64,000 nucleotides of DNA from Ornithinimicrobium cerasi (GTDB lineage: Bacteria; Actinomycetota; Actinomycetes; Actinomycetales; Dermatophilaceae). This document shows positions 32,221 to 45,208 of the stretch, piece after piece; the first letter of the stretch is position 1; every line of letters begins with the position of its first letter. The DNA lies in contig NZ_QZMN01000015.1 of NCBI RefSeq assembly GCF_003702705.1, forward strand, positions 1-64,000. The letters run 5' to 3'. The notes beneath the pieces were generated by a model. The model saw only the letters and a list, made by a program, of their open reading frames with translations, was not told the origin of the DNA and did not search any database. Made by a program: the position numbers and the translations under genes.

Positions 32221-34833
32221 ATGCCCTCCGAACCCACCCTGACCGACCTCGTCCCCCCGGGGGCGGCCGCGAGCGACCCCGACGCCCTCTACGAGGTGTT
32301 CGCGACCTGGGCGCAGGAGCAGGGACGGCCGCTGTACCCGCACCAGGAGGACGCCTTCCTCCACCTCCTCGACGGCAGCAACGTCGTGCTCGCCACGCCG
32401 ACCGGCAGCGGCAAGTCGCAGGTCGCGACGGCCGCCCTGTTCGCGGCGCTCGCCGCCGACCGGGTGGCGTTCTACACCGCCCCGATCAAGGCGCTGGTGA
32501 GCGAGAAGTTCTTCGACCTCTGCCGCACCTTCGGAGCCGAGAACGTCGGGATGCTCACCGGTGACGCCGCCGTCAACGCGGACGCCCCGATCGTCGTGTG
32601 CACCGCGGAGATCCTGGCCAACATCGCGCTGCGAGAGGGAGCCGGGGCCGACGTCGGCATGGTCGTCATGGACGAGTTCCACTACTACGCCGAGCCCGAC
32701 CGCGGCTGGGCCTGGCAGGTGCCGCTCCTCGTGCTGCCCCAGGCGCAGTTCCTGCTCATGTCGGCCACGCTCGGGGACATCTCCGGCATCACGGAGGACC
32801 TCTCCGCACGCACCGGCCGGGAGACGGCCTCGGTCACCGGCACCGAGCGCCCGGTCCCGCTGCACTTCGCCGACAGCCTGGTGATGACGCACATCACGGA
32901 GACCGTCGCCGACCTGCTCCTGGAGCGGCGGGCGCCCGCCTACGTCGTCCACTTCACCCAGAAGGAGGCGCTGGAACGCGCGCAGGCGCTGCTGTCGACC
33001 CCGCTGCTGAGCAAGGAGGAGAAGGAGGCGGTCCGCGAGAAGATCGGCGCCTTCCGGTTCACGGCCGGCTTCGGGCGGACCCTGTCCAAGCTGGTGCGCC
33101 ACGGCGTGGGCGTGCACCACGCCGGGATGTTGCCGCGCTACCGCCGGCTCGTCGAGCAGCTGGCCCAGGACGGGCTGCTCAAGGTCATCTGCGGCACCGA
33201 CACCCTCGGCGTCGGCATCAACGTGCCGATCCGCACGGTGCTGTTCACCGGGCTGGCCAAGTACGACGGGACGCGCTCCCGGATCCTGCGGGCCCGCGAG
33301 TTCCACCAGATCGCGGGGCGTGCCGGGCGGGCGGGCTACGACACCGAGGGGTATGTCGCCGTGCAGGCCCCCGAGCACGCCATCGACAACTTCAAGGCGG
33401 TGGAGAAGGCCGGGGACGATCCGAAGAAGCTGCGTAAGGTGCAGCGCAGGAAGCCCCCGGAGGGTTTCATCAGCTGGACCGAGGAGACCTACGCCAAGCT
33501 CGTCTCCGCACCGCCGGAGCCGCTGGTGTCCCGGATGCGCGTCGACCACTCGATCATCCTCAACACCGTCGCCCGGGCCGGCGACCCCGTCACCAACCTG
33601 GCCCGGCTTCTCCGGGACAACCACGAGGAGCCCCGCGCGCAGGCCCGTCTGCAGCGCAAGGCGATCGCGCTGGGCCGCTCGATGCTCGACAGCGGCATCC
33701 TCGTGCGGGCGGACCCGCCGGGTCCGGGAGGCCGCACCGTGGACCTGGCCCCCGGCGTGGCGGAGAACTTCGCGCTCAATCAGCCGCTGGCCCCCTTCGC
33801 CCTGGCGGCCCTGGACCTGTTCGACCGGGAGGACCCGGCCTACGCCCTCGACGTCGTGTCCGTCGTGGAGGCGGTGCTCGACGACCCGATGCCGGTGCTG
33901 GTGGCGCAGCGCTACCGTGCCAAGGGCGAGGCGGTGGCCCGGATGAAGGCGGACGGGATCGAGTACGACGAGCGGATGGCGCTGCTGGACGACGTCACCT
34001 GGCCGCGCCCGCACGCCGAGCTGCTCGAGGGCACGCTGGCGATCTACCGGCAGACGCAGCCGTGGGTGCGCGAGGACGCCCTCTCCCCGAAGTCGGTCGT
34101 GCGCGACATGTGGGAACGCGCGATGAGCTTCACCGAGTTCGTCGGGTTCTACCAGCTCGCACGCTCGGAGGGGGTGCTGCTGCGCTACCTCACCGACTGC
34201 TACCGCACGCTGCGCCAGACGCTCCCTGCGTCGGCGCTCACCGAGCAGCTCGAGGACGTCGTGCACTGGCTCGGCGAGACGATCCGCCAGACCGACTCCT
34301 CGCTGCTGGAGGAGTGGGAGGCGCTGACCGACCCCGACCTCGTCGCGGCGGCGCTAGCCCGCGAGGCCGCCGGGGAGGCGGCCGTGCCGACGCGGCCGAT
34401 CACGAGCAACGAGCGCGCGTTCCGGGTGATGGTCCGCAACGCCGCCTGGCGACGCGTCGAGCTCGTCGCCGACGACGCCTGGGAGGCGCTGGGCGAGCTG
34501 GAGGCACAGGTCGCGGCCCTGCCCGAGGCGGCCCTCGAGCCGCTGATGTCCCGGCAGGACTGGGACGAGGCGATCGAGGGCTACTACGACGAGCACGGCT
34601 CGGTGGTCCTCGACGCCGACGCGCGCGGCCCCCTGCGGCTCGCGGTGGAGCCGTTGCCGGGGGAGCGCTCGGCGATCACCGACGGCCGCCCGGGGCGGGT
34701 ATGGCGTGTGGTCCAGACCCTCACCGACCCCGCCGGGCACCTCGACTGGGTGATCGAGGCGGAGTGCGACCTCGACGCCAGCGACCTCGTCGGCGAGCCG
34801 GTGCTGCTGGCGACGGCGATGCGGCGCCTCTGA
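32221..34833 (+). CDS. Ski2-like DEAD/DEAH-box RNA helicase with DUF3516
   Basis: An 870-residue protein starting at ATG 32221 (an in-frame ATG also lies at 32212; neither has a clear ribosome binding site, so the mRNA may be nearly leaderless). Helicase core: Walker A ATPTGSGKS, motif Ia TAPIKALVSEKF, motif II VVMDEFHYY, SATLGD, then motif V DTLGVGINVP and motif VI HQIAGRAGRAG. The C-terminal half (from about residue 430, near SRMRVDHSIILNTVARAG) is the DUF3516 region typical of actinobacterial members. It probably remodels RNA in decay or ribosome maturation. Confidence 0.92.
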   Translation: MPSEPTLTDLVPPGAAASDPDALYEVFATWAQEQGRPLYPHQEDAFLHLLDGSNVVLATPTGSGKSQVATAALFAALAADRVAFYTAPIKALVSEKFFDLCRTFGAENVGMLTGDAAVNADAPIVVCTAEILANIALREGAGADVGMVVMDEFHYYAEPDRGWAWQVPLLVLPQAQFLLMSATLGDISGITEDLSARTGRETASVTGTERPVPLHFADSLVMTHITETVADLLLERRAPAYVVHFTQKEALERAQALLSTPLLSKEEKEAVREKIGAFRFTAGFGRTLSKLVRHGVGVHHAGMLPRYRRLVEQLAQDGLLKVICGTDTLGVGINVPIRTVLFTGLAKYDGTRSRILRAREFHQIAGRAGRAGYDTEGYVAVQAPEHAIDNFKAVEKAGDDPKKLRKVQRRKPPEGFISWTEETYAKLVSAPPEPLVSRMRVDHSIILNTVARAGDPVTNLARLLRDNHEEPRAQARLQRKAIALGRSMLDSGILVRADPPGPGGRTVDLAPGVAENFALNQPLAPFALAALDLFDREDPAYALDVVSVVEAVLDDPMPVLVAQRYRAKGEAVARMKADGIEYDERMALLDDVTWPRPHAELLEGTLAIYRQTQPWVREDALSPKSVVRDMWERAMSFTEFVGFYQLARSEGVLLRYLTDCYRTLRQTLPASALTEQLEDVVHWLGETIRQTDSSLLEEWEALTDPDLVAAALAREAAGEAAVPTRPITSNERAFRVMVRNAAWRRVELVADDAWEALGELEAQVAALPEAALEPLMSRQDWDEAIEGYYDEHGSVVLDADARGPLRLAVEPLPGERSAITDGRPGRVWRVVQTLTDPAGHLDWVIEAECDLDASDLVGEPVLLATAMRRL

Positions 34834-34870
34834 GCCCTAGGGTGGTCGGACACCCGCGAGAGGACACGCC

Positions 34871-35302
34871 ATGACCGGCACCGACGGACCCGGGATCGTC
34901 GTGAGCCAGCACGTCCCGGCACCCGTGGACGTGGTCTGGCGGTCGTGGGCCTCCGCCGCGGGCTGGGCACGGTGGTGGTGGCCGCAGTGGCCGGACACCG
35001 TCTACGAGGTCGACCTCCGCCCCGGCGGGGGCTACCTGGCGCGCAGCGCTGTCGGCAGGGCCGGCGTCGAGGGCGAGGTCGTGGCGGCCGACCCCCCTGG
35101 AACCTTCGAGCTGACGTGGCGGTGGGACGGCGAGGGTGTCGAGGACCGGGTGCTGGTGCGCCTCGGGACCGAGGGGGAGGGGACCCTGGTCACGGTGCGC
35201 CACCGGACGTCCGCCCCCGGGCCGGACAGCTACCGCCAGGGCTGGGAGTTCGTGCTCGGCAACCTCGCCCGGGTGCACTCCGCGGCCGACGAGCGGCTCT
35301 GA
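34871..35302 (+). CDS. SRPBCC/AHSA1-domain protein
   Basis: A 143-residue protein with GAGAGG upstream of ATG 34871. The START-like fold is seen in VVSQHVPAPVDVVWRSWAS, WWPQWPDTVYEVDLRPGGGY, EGEVVAADPPGTFELTWRW and the final helix YRQGWEFVLGNLARVH. It is an Aha1-type ligand-binding domain of unknown ligand. It is 37 bases after the helicase gene, on the same strand. Confidence 0.85.
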   Translation: MTGTDGPGIVVSQHVPAPVDVVWRSWASAAGWARWWWPQWPDTVYEVDLRPGGGYLARSAVGRAGVEGEVVAADPPGTFELTWRWDGEGVEDRVLVRLGTEGEGTLVTVRHRTSAPGPDSYRQGWEFVLGNLARVHSAADERL

Positions 35303-35356
35303 CCGGGGGACGTGACCCTGGATCACCCCGTGAGCCTGTGTCACGTGGCCGCAGGG

Positions 35357-36133
35357 TCAGAGCACCCCGTCGAGGTAGTCGAGGACCGAGGTCCGCACCG
35401 GCATGAGGTAGACGTGCTGGCCGTGCTCCTGGGCGACGTCGATCACCCGGCGTGCCAGGTCGCGCTGCCACTGCAGCGTCAGCTCGAAGTCCCTCGGGAA
35501 GGCGACCATGTTGCGCCGCCTCCAGTAGCCGACCGACGCCGGCGTGGTCACCGTCGTCGCCCCCCACCACACCTCGAGGTCCTCCGGGAGCAGCGCCGAC
35601 CACGCCCGCAGGTAGGAGGTGTCGAAGAAGGGCTGGGTGAAGACACCGGCCGCGCCCGCGGAGAGCTTGCGCTCCAGGTAGCGCATCTCGGCGGCGATCC
35701 CGTTGCGGTAGGGGTCGAGACCGGCATACACCTTGACGTGCGGCAGCTCGGCGCGGAACCGACGGATCACGTCGACGGCGTCCACCGGGTAGGTGTGGTG
35801 GGTGAAGTAGTCGGCGTCGTCCCCGGAGACCACGAGCACCTCCTCGACACCGTGCTCCACGATGGCCTCGGCCATCGGGAGCGGGGCGTCGGGGTCGACG
35901 TCCGCAGCCCGCACGTGCGGGATCGCCGGATAGGCCCTGCCGTCGGGTCGCGCGGGAAGGGCGCGCAGCACCCCGCACGCGTCCCAGCTGCGGAGCTCGA
36001 ACTTCAGCAGGTCGGGCACGTTGATGGTGCTCACCCACGGCAGGCGGGATGCGATGTCGCCCACCTCGGCGGCCAGCGACTCGGCGCTGCGCGGGACGAG
36101 CTCGACGGAGATACGGGTCTGGGGGCCGGTCAT
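35357..36133 (-). CDS. metF: methylenetetrahydrofolate reductase-family protein
   Basis: A 258-residue protein, a little shorter than the usual 290-300, starting at ATG 36133 (MTGPQTRISVELVPRSAESL). TIM-barrel features: STINVPDLLKFELRSWD, the EVLVVSGDDADYFTH strand, KVYAGLDPYRNG and AAGVFTQPFFDTSYL, the last being a strong MTHFR signature. It supplies methyl-tetrahydrofolate, the substrate of methionine synthase, whose gene lies just beyond on the same strand (37104-40853). A DUF5995 gene on the other strand separates the two. Confidence 0.8.
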   Translation of the reverse strand: MTGPQTRISVELVPRSAESLAAEVGDIASRLPWVSTINVPDLLKFELRSWDACGVLRALPARPDGRAYPAIPHVRAADVDPDAPLPMAEAIVEHGVEEVLVVSGDDADYFTHHTYPVDAVDVIRRFRAELPHVKVYAGLDPYRNGIAAEMRYLERKLSAGAAGVFTQPFFDTSYLRAWSALLPEDLEVWWGATTVTTPASVGYWRRRNMVAFPRDFELTLQWQRDLARRVIDVAQEHGQHVYLMPVRTSVLDYLDGVL

Positions 36134-36302
36134 TGCGGCCCATTCTGGCGATCTTCGACGCAGGTCGCGAAATCGGCGTCGGGGGCGAGGCTCCTGCGGC
36201 CAGGACGGCCGACGACCGAAGGCCAGGGCTGATGCGCACGGTCCAGGACGTGCCGACCGATCGTCTCGTTGCGCGACGCGCGGCGCGGTGGTCGAATCAG
36301 CC

Positions 36303-37073
36303 ATGGGACTGCGCGACCTCCTCACCTCGGTCCGGCGGCGGCTGCGGCTGCCGCCCGTGGGCAGGGGCCGTTCTCCCGTCCCCCCGCACCAGCTCCCGGA
36401 CGTCCCCTCCGTCGTGTCCGCGCTCCGGACCCTGCACGAGGAGCTGCCGCCCGGGGACGGCGTGCGACAGTTCAACCGGATGTACCTCCAGGTCACCGAG
36501 CTGGTCGGCCGACGACTGGGGGAGGGCTACTTCCGGAACGCGGAGTTCATGGAGCGCCTGGACGTCGTCTTCGCCCACCTCTACCTCGACGCCGTCCGCG
36601 ACGACCGGGAGGGGCGGGTGCTGCCGCAGTGCTGGGAGCCGGTCTTCGCGAGCCGCGCGGCCCCGCTGGCACCGATCCAGTTCGCCGTCGCCGGCATGAA
36701 CGCCCACATCAACCACGACCTCCCCGTGGCCGTCATCACGGCCTGCGAACAGCTCGGTCTGAACCCCCGCAGCCGTGGCGTGCGGGAGGACTACGACAAG
36801 GTCAGCCTCCTCCTCGCCGAGGTGCACGAGGAGGTGCGACGGTCCTTCGTGCGCAGCGTGATCCCGGAGGTCGACCGCGAGCTGAGCCCGCTGCTGACCC
36901 TCGTCGGCTCGTGGAGCGTAGGCCGCGCCCGGGACGCGGCCTGGGTCAACAGCGAGGTGATGTGGGCCCTGCGCGCTACCCCGCAGCTGCGCGAGGAGTT
37001 TCGGGTGAGCCTGTGCCGGTCCGTCGGGCTGGCGGGGCGGACGCTGCTGGTCCAGGTGCCGGAGCCGGTATGA
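36303..37073 (+). CDS. DUF5995 family protein
   Basis: A 256-residue soluble, all-helical protein. Family pattern: LPPGDGVRQFNRMYLQVTEL, FMERLDVVFAHLYLDAVR, CWEPVFASRA and the strongly conserved QFAVAGMNAHINHDLPVAVI, where His and Asn/Asp suggest a metal or haem-like site. The function is unknown. It lies between MTHFR and MetH, on the opposite strand, so it is probably unrelated to methionine synthesis. Confidence 0.85.
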   Translation: MGLRDLLTSVRRRLRLPPVGRGRSPVPPHQLPDVPSVVSALRTLHEELPPGDGVRQFNRMYLQVTELVGRRLGEGYFRNAEFMERLDVVFAHLYLDAVRDDREGRVLPQCWEPVFASRAAPLAPIQFAVAGMNAHINHDLPVAVITACEQLGLNPRSRGVREDYDKVSLLLAEVHEEVRRSFVRSVIPEVDRELSPLLTLVGSWSVGRARDAAWVNSEVMWALRATPQLREEFRVSLCRSVGLAGRTLLVQVPEPV

Positions 37074-37103
37074 GGCCGCGCCTCGCCGGTCGGGGGCCAG
37101 GGG

Positions 37104-40853
<3,750 letters not shown>

Positions 40854-40900
40854 CTCCCCACTCTAGGTGCCGTGGGGTCAGGCGCCCAATCAGCGACCGC

Positions 40901-41098
40901 TCACCGCATCTTGCTCTGCTCCCAGCGCTCGGGCAGGTTGTTCCACCCGCAGACCGGGCAGATCATGAACTCGGGGTGCTCGTGGCGCGGGGGCTCGTCC
41001 GCCAGGGCGGCACGGGCCTTGTCGATGACCGCGCGCAGCAGGCTCGGCTTGCGGCAGGTCGGGCACTCGGTGGTCTCGGTGGTGTCGTGGTCTCCCAT
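40901..41098 (-). CDS. small zinc-ribbon-like protein
   Basis: A 65-residue protein starting at ATG 41098. Two CxxC pairs, ECPTC (Cys12, Cys15) and ICPVCGW (Cys47, Cys50), are split by a helical, charged segment (LLRAVIDKARAALAD), giving a likely Zn4-Cys site. There is no clear ribosome binding site. It lies 47 bases upstream of metH on the same strand and could be cotranscribed. The function is unknown. Confidence 0.6.
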   Translation of the reverse strand: MGDHDTTETTECPTCRKPSLLRAVIDKARAALADEPPRHEHPEFMICPVCGWNNLPERWEQSKMR

Positions 41099-41150
41099 GG
41101 GACGAGAGTGGCAGGCCCGGACCGTCCTGACAACGGTCGAGGCCGGGCGG

Positions 41151-41660
41151 TCAGCGGATCTGGCCGCGGACCTCACCGCCGGGGAAGTCCCCGGGACCGG
41201 TGTTCGTCTCGCCCGTGCCGTCGTTGGTGTGGACGTTGACGTAGGCGTCGCCCGCCTCGAACGCGGTGATGAGGTCCTCCATCGACATCCCGGCCAGCGG
41301 GCCGATGAGGTCGTCCTCGGTGATGGTGCCGGTGGCGAGCACGCCGTTCGTCGCCCCGCCGCCGAGGGGGAGCGGGCCGGCCAGGAAGGCCACCACCGGT
41401 CCGTTCGTGCCGGCCTCACCCAGGTGGATGTGCGCCGCGACGACGTTGTCGATGTTGGCGACGATCAACCGGTAGTCCAGCTCCGTCCGGTCGCCGGACA
41501 GCTTGAGCACCGTCGTGCCCCGCGCCCTCGTCTCCCTCTCCGGCACCTCGTTCGCGCTGCTGAGCCGGGCGGTGTAGGTGTCGGTCGCCTGGGCGGGTCC
41601 GACGAGCCCGAGGCTCACCAGGACCACCACCGGGGCCAGCACGAGACGGTTCGTCCTCAC
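41151..41660 (-). CDS. secreted CHRD-domain protein
   Basis: A 169-residue protein; GTG 41660 has AGGAGG five bases upstream. The signal peptide (VRTNRLVLAPVVVLVSLGLVG, cut near AQA) is followed by the CHRD fold: YTARLSSANEVPERET, TELDYRLIVANIDNVVAAHIHLGEAGTNGP, then AYVNVHTNDGTGETNTGPGDFPGGEVRGQI, the closing CHRD signature. It is exported; in bacteria such domains are thought to be structural or adhesive. It is divergent to the metalloprotease gene. Confidence 0.88.
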   Translation of the reverse strand: MRTNRLVLAPVVVLVSLGLVGPAQATDTYTARLSSANEVPERETRARGTTVLKLSGDRTELDYRLIVANIDNVVAAHIHLGEAGTNGPVVAFLAGPLPLGGGATNGVLATGTITEDDLIGPLAGMSMEDLITAFEAGDAYVNVHTNDGTGETNTGPGDFPGGEVRGQIR

Positions 41661-41825
41661 CGCATCCTCCTGGGCTTCGTCGCCGGGCCGGGCGGGGCGC
41701 TCGGCCCTCGGTTCATGGTCGACCGCCCGGGGGCAGGTGTCAACGCCGTCCGAGTGTCCCGTGTATCTGCCGGCCGGTGCCCGCCTCCGAGCAGGTGCAG
41801 GACCCGACCGAGAAGAGGAACCGTC

Positions 41826-43859
41826 ATGGGTGCAGCACCGACACGCCGCAGGATGTCGTCCGTCCGGAGGGCCGAGCACGACCTGGCCCTCGCGATCGAG
41901 GCGGCGTCGGCCGACGAGTCGTCCCCACCGGTCGACAGCGACGACGACGCCAGGGTGTCCGCAGCCGTCGACGCCATCCTGGCGAGGGCGGGGGGAACGG
42001 AGATGGACGAGGCGGGGGCGGACTCCGGTGTCCTCACGCCGCGTCCTCCGGCTCGCGTCGTGGTCCGGCTGGACGCCCTCGAGGTCACCCAGGAGGTCCA
42101 GGACCTGCCGCACTCGGTGCCGCTGGTCGCGGGCAAGTCGACCATCGTGCGGGCCTACCTGAGCAGGCCGGGCACCGCCGTCACCGTCCGGGGGGAGCTG
42201 CGGGTCGCGCGCTCGGTCCGGGGGCCGTGGCGCAGCGTGCCCTCGCTCGGCACCGCCCAGCTCTCACCGTCCCGCCAGGGGACGACGCCGGAGGACCTCC
42301 GCTCGCGCCGGGCCGACCTGCGCTACAGCCTCAACTTCCGCCTTCCCGCCGACCTGGTGGCCGACCCCGGCACCCTGTGGCTGCGGCTGGGGACGCTGCG
42401 CCGCTCCCGCGGGGTCGGCGCCGTCCCCTCGGTGGCCCACGTCCGGCGGCACCGCCGCACGCTCAGCCCAGGCGTCCCGCTGCGGCTGCGCCTCGTGCTC
42501 CTCCCCTACACCTCCGGCGGCACGACCCACACCCCCACGGCCACGGACGTCGACCACCTCCGGTCCTACCTCCGCCGCGCCTACCCGGTGAGCGAGGTGC
42601 TGATGACGACCCGGACGGTCCCGGCCTCCAGCCCGGCCCCCTTCACGGCTGCGCAGGTCAACGCCCAGCTGGCCGCGATCCGCGCGGTGGACGTCGCCAC
42701 CGGCACGGACGCCCGGACCCACTACTACGGGATGGTCTCGTCCGGCGGGTTCTTCATGAGGGGCCAGGCGTCCGGCATACCGGGCACGCCCCAGCCCGCC
42801 ACGGTCGCCTCCGGGCCCACCGGCAGCTCGGGGTTCGCCTGGGACACCGACGGGTCGTGGGGCGACTGGTACGGCGCGCACGAGCTCGGGCACACGCTGG
42901 GCCGTCTGCACGCGATGTTCTGCGGTGCGGGCGGCGGCGGTCCCTACCCGTTCGCGAACGGCCAGCTCTCCGACGCGGACCAGGCGTTCGTCGGGATCGA
43001 CGACGGCGAGACCGCGCTCGGGCTGCCGACCAGGGTGTGGCAGCCGATCACCTCGCACGACGTCATGACCTACTGCGACGACCAGTGGCTCAGCTCGTTC
43101 ACCTACCAGGGCATCTACGACCGCCTGGTCGCCGAGAACGCCCTCGCCTCCGGCGCCGTTCCGGGCGCGGGGGCCGGCGCCGACGGGGGAGGATGGGGTA
43201 TGCGTCTGTTCGCCTCGCTCAACCTGGACCGTGCCGAGGGGTCGATCGCCGCGGTGCTGCCGACCGAGCTGGTCGGGGAGGCAGCCGTCGACAGCGCCGC
43301 GGACGAACGGGACGCCCGGGACGACCGTGGGGACGGGGCGGGGCGGACGGCCACGGTGGTCAGCCAGGTCCTGGATGCCGACGGGACGGTGCTGGACGAG
43401 CGTCCGGTCCCCTTCGTCCTGAGCAGCTGCGAAGACCCCGACGAGGACGTGACCGCCACCGTCGACGCGGTGCTGCCGGACCGGGAGGGCGCGGCCGTGG
43501 TCCGCCTGCTCGTGAACGGCACCGTGGTGGCCGAGCACCAGGTCGGCGGCCGGGCCGTGGCGCCCTCGCTGCCGGACACCCAGACCGACACCGGGGGAGA
43601 CGGGCCGGGCGGGGACGGGCCGGACGTCCTCCACCTCGAGTGGGCGGCCCCGGGCGCGTCGGGCTCGCAGCGGTACGTCGTGCAGGTGAGCAGCGGTCCC
43701 GACGGCGAGGTCTGGGAGACCGTCGCGGTCGACCTCGCGGAGCCGGTGCTGGACCTGCCCGGTGACCAGTTCGAGACGGAGACCGTCCGGGTCCGCGTGC
43801 TCGCCACCACCGGCACGGGCACGGTGGAGGTCCAGGACGTGCAGGTCCAGCTCCGCTGA
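41826..43859 (+). CDS. metzincin-type zinc metalloprotease
   Basis: A 677-residue protein; ATG 41826 has AGAGGA upstream. Residues 1-75 are charged and low complexity. Then comes a beta-rich domain, followed by the catalytic part with HELGHTLGRLH (HExxHxxGxxH zinc site, near residue 355) and a Met-turn SHDVMTYC. The C-terminal third contains two beta-sandwich-like regions (one ending RAVAPSLPDT, then a Gly/Asp linker and a fibronectin-like end). No signal peptide can be seen, which is odd for such a protease. It may leave by another route or act inside. Confidence 0.82.
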   Translation: MGAAPTRRRMSSVRRAEHDLALAIEAASADESSPPVDSDDDARVSAAVDAILARAGGTEMDEAGADSGVLTPRPPARVVVRLDALEVTQEVQDLPHSVPLVAGKSTIVRAYLSRPGTAVTVRGELRVARSVRGPWRSVPSLGTAQLSPSRQGTTPEDLRSRRADLRYSLNFRLPADLVADPGTLWLRLGTLRRSRGVGAVPSVAHVRRHRRTLSPGVPLRLRLVLLPYTSGGTTHTPTATDVDHLRSYLRRAYPVSEVLMTTRTVPASSPAPFTAAQVNAQLAAIRAVDVATGTDARTHYYGMVSSGGFFMRGQASGIPGTPQPATVASGPTGSSGFAWDTDGSWGDWYGAHELGHTLGRLHAMFCGAGGGGPYPFANGQLSDADQAFVGIDDGETALGLPTRVWQPITSHDVMTYCDDQWLSSFTYQGIYDRLVAENALASGAVPGAGAGADGGGWGMRLFASLNLDRAEGSIAAVLPTELVGEAAVDSAADERDARDDRGDGAGRTATVVSQVLDADGTVLDERPVPFVLSSCEDPDEDVTATVDAVLPDREGAAVVRLLVNGTVVAEHQVGGRAVAPSLPDTQTDTGGDGPGGDGPDVLHLEWAAPGASGSQRYVVQVSSGPDGEVWETVAVDLAEPVLDLPGDQFETETVRVRVLATTGTGTVEVQDVQVQLR

Positions 43860-43868
43860 ACGTCCCGG

Positions 43869-45206
43869 TCAGGCCCCTGGGCGCACCCACCGGTAGCCGC
43901 ACGGCAGGAGCGGGTCGTCCAGGCCAGGCTGGTCGGGCGGGTGCTGGCGGACGTCGTTCATCGACCTCGGGAGGTCGAAGGGCAGCCGCCCCCTGGCCTG
44001 TCCGCGCAGAGCGGCGACGAGGGCCGGACCGCTGGTGCCGTAGCTCGCGACGACCGCGTCCGCGGCGTCGATCACGGGCCCCACCACGGCCGGGCGGTCG
44101 AGGGTGATGTCGACGACCAGCGGGCAGGAGGCCCTGATCCGGGACAGCCGGACGGGCAGCCCGGGAGGGAAGTCGAGCGAGCCCGCGCGGAACCACGCCT
44201 CCAGGAAGAGGTCCGAGCGCGGCTCGAAGGGCGCCTCGAGCCGCACGACGGCCAGGTCGGCGTCCTCGGGCCGTCCCACGACGGTGCCCAGCGCGGTCGC
44301 GTCCTCCGCCGACAGTCCCTCCACGTAGACCCGGATGCCCCCGTCGCGGAGCGGCAACAGCCCGCGTGGGTCCTTCAGCACCGTGACAGAAGCAGCCTGC
44401 GCCGCCAGCCCGGCGGCGACGAAGTCGTGGCACCCCACGGTCTCCGCCGCGACACCCTCGTCGACGTAGGGATCGTCGAACAGACCGAGGCGGAACTTCA
44501 CGAGCAGCAGCCGTGCCGCCGACTCGTCGATCCTCCTCTCGCTCACCCGGCCCAGCGCCACCAGCTCCGCCAGGAGCTCCACGCACTCCTCCCCACCGAA
44601 CTGGTCGCAGCCAGCCTCGAGCATCAGCTCCATCCGCCCGAGGGGGTCCAGGTGCTCGACGCCCCACGCCCGCGCAGGGAGCACCTGGTCACCGACGTGG
44701 TTGTCGTTGATGAGCTCCCAGTCGGAGAGCACCACCCCGTCGTAGCCGAGCTCCTCCCGGAGAAGACCCTGCAGGATGCGCCGGTTGAAGCCGAAACCCA
44801 CCTCGGGCACCGGCTCGCCGGCCAGCTCGAGGCCGACCGGCATCCCGTAGTAGGGCATCATCGCGGCGACGCCGGCGGCCACCGCGTCCCGGAAGGGCTC
44901 CAGGTGGTCGGCGAACCGGCCGGCCGGGTAGACCTGCTCCCGCCCGTACGGGAAGTGCGCATCCTCCCCGTCCTTCTGGGCGCCGCCGCCGGGAAAGTGC
45001 TTCGCGGTGCACGCCACGGAGCCCGGGCCGAGGCTCTCGCCCTGCAGGCCACGCAGGAACGCCACCCCCAGCTCCGCGACGACCGCCGGGTCCTGCCCGA
45101 AGGTGTGCTGCTGGCGCGCCCAGCGCGGCTCGGTGGCCAGATCGATCGTCGGGTGCAGGGCGGCCCGGATGCCGACCGCGACGTACTCCCGACGGACGAC
45201 TGCAGG
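43869..45206 (-). pseudogene. GH3 glycoside hydrolase gene lacking its 5' end
   Basis: The frame runs without stop from 45206 to 43869 but has no proper start. It opens inside the GH3 domain (VRREYVAVGIRAALHPTIDL, then EPRWARQQHTFGQ), so about 150 N-terminal residues of a protein of about 600 are gone. The rest is intact: KHFPGGGAQKDGEDAHFPYG, the nucleophile Asp in GVVLSDWELIND, and the C-terminal alpha/beta domain. GTG 45065 could serve as a start, but the barrel would be incomplete. Relatives are beta-glucosidases. The break at about 45207 coincides with the start of the damaged GH94-like gene on the other strand. Confidence 0.8.
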
Positions 45207-45208
45207 TC

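Noticed and set aside
31702-34266. An 854-codon minus-strand frame suggesting a very large protein
   Set aside because: Only its last 143 codons (from ATG 32133) match a real protein family; the rest is antisense to the helicase gene.
40854-40900. Possible cobalamin riboswitch in front of metH
   Set aside because: The leader is only about 47 bases and has no B12-box-like sequence or space for the fold.
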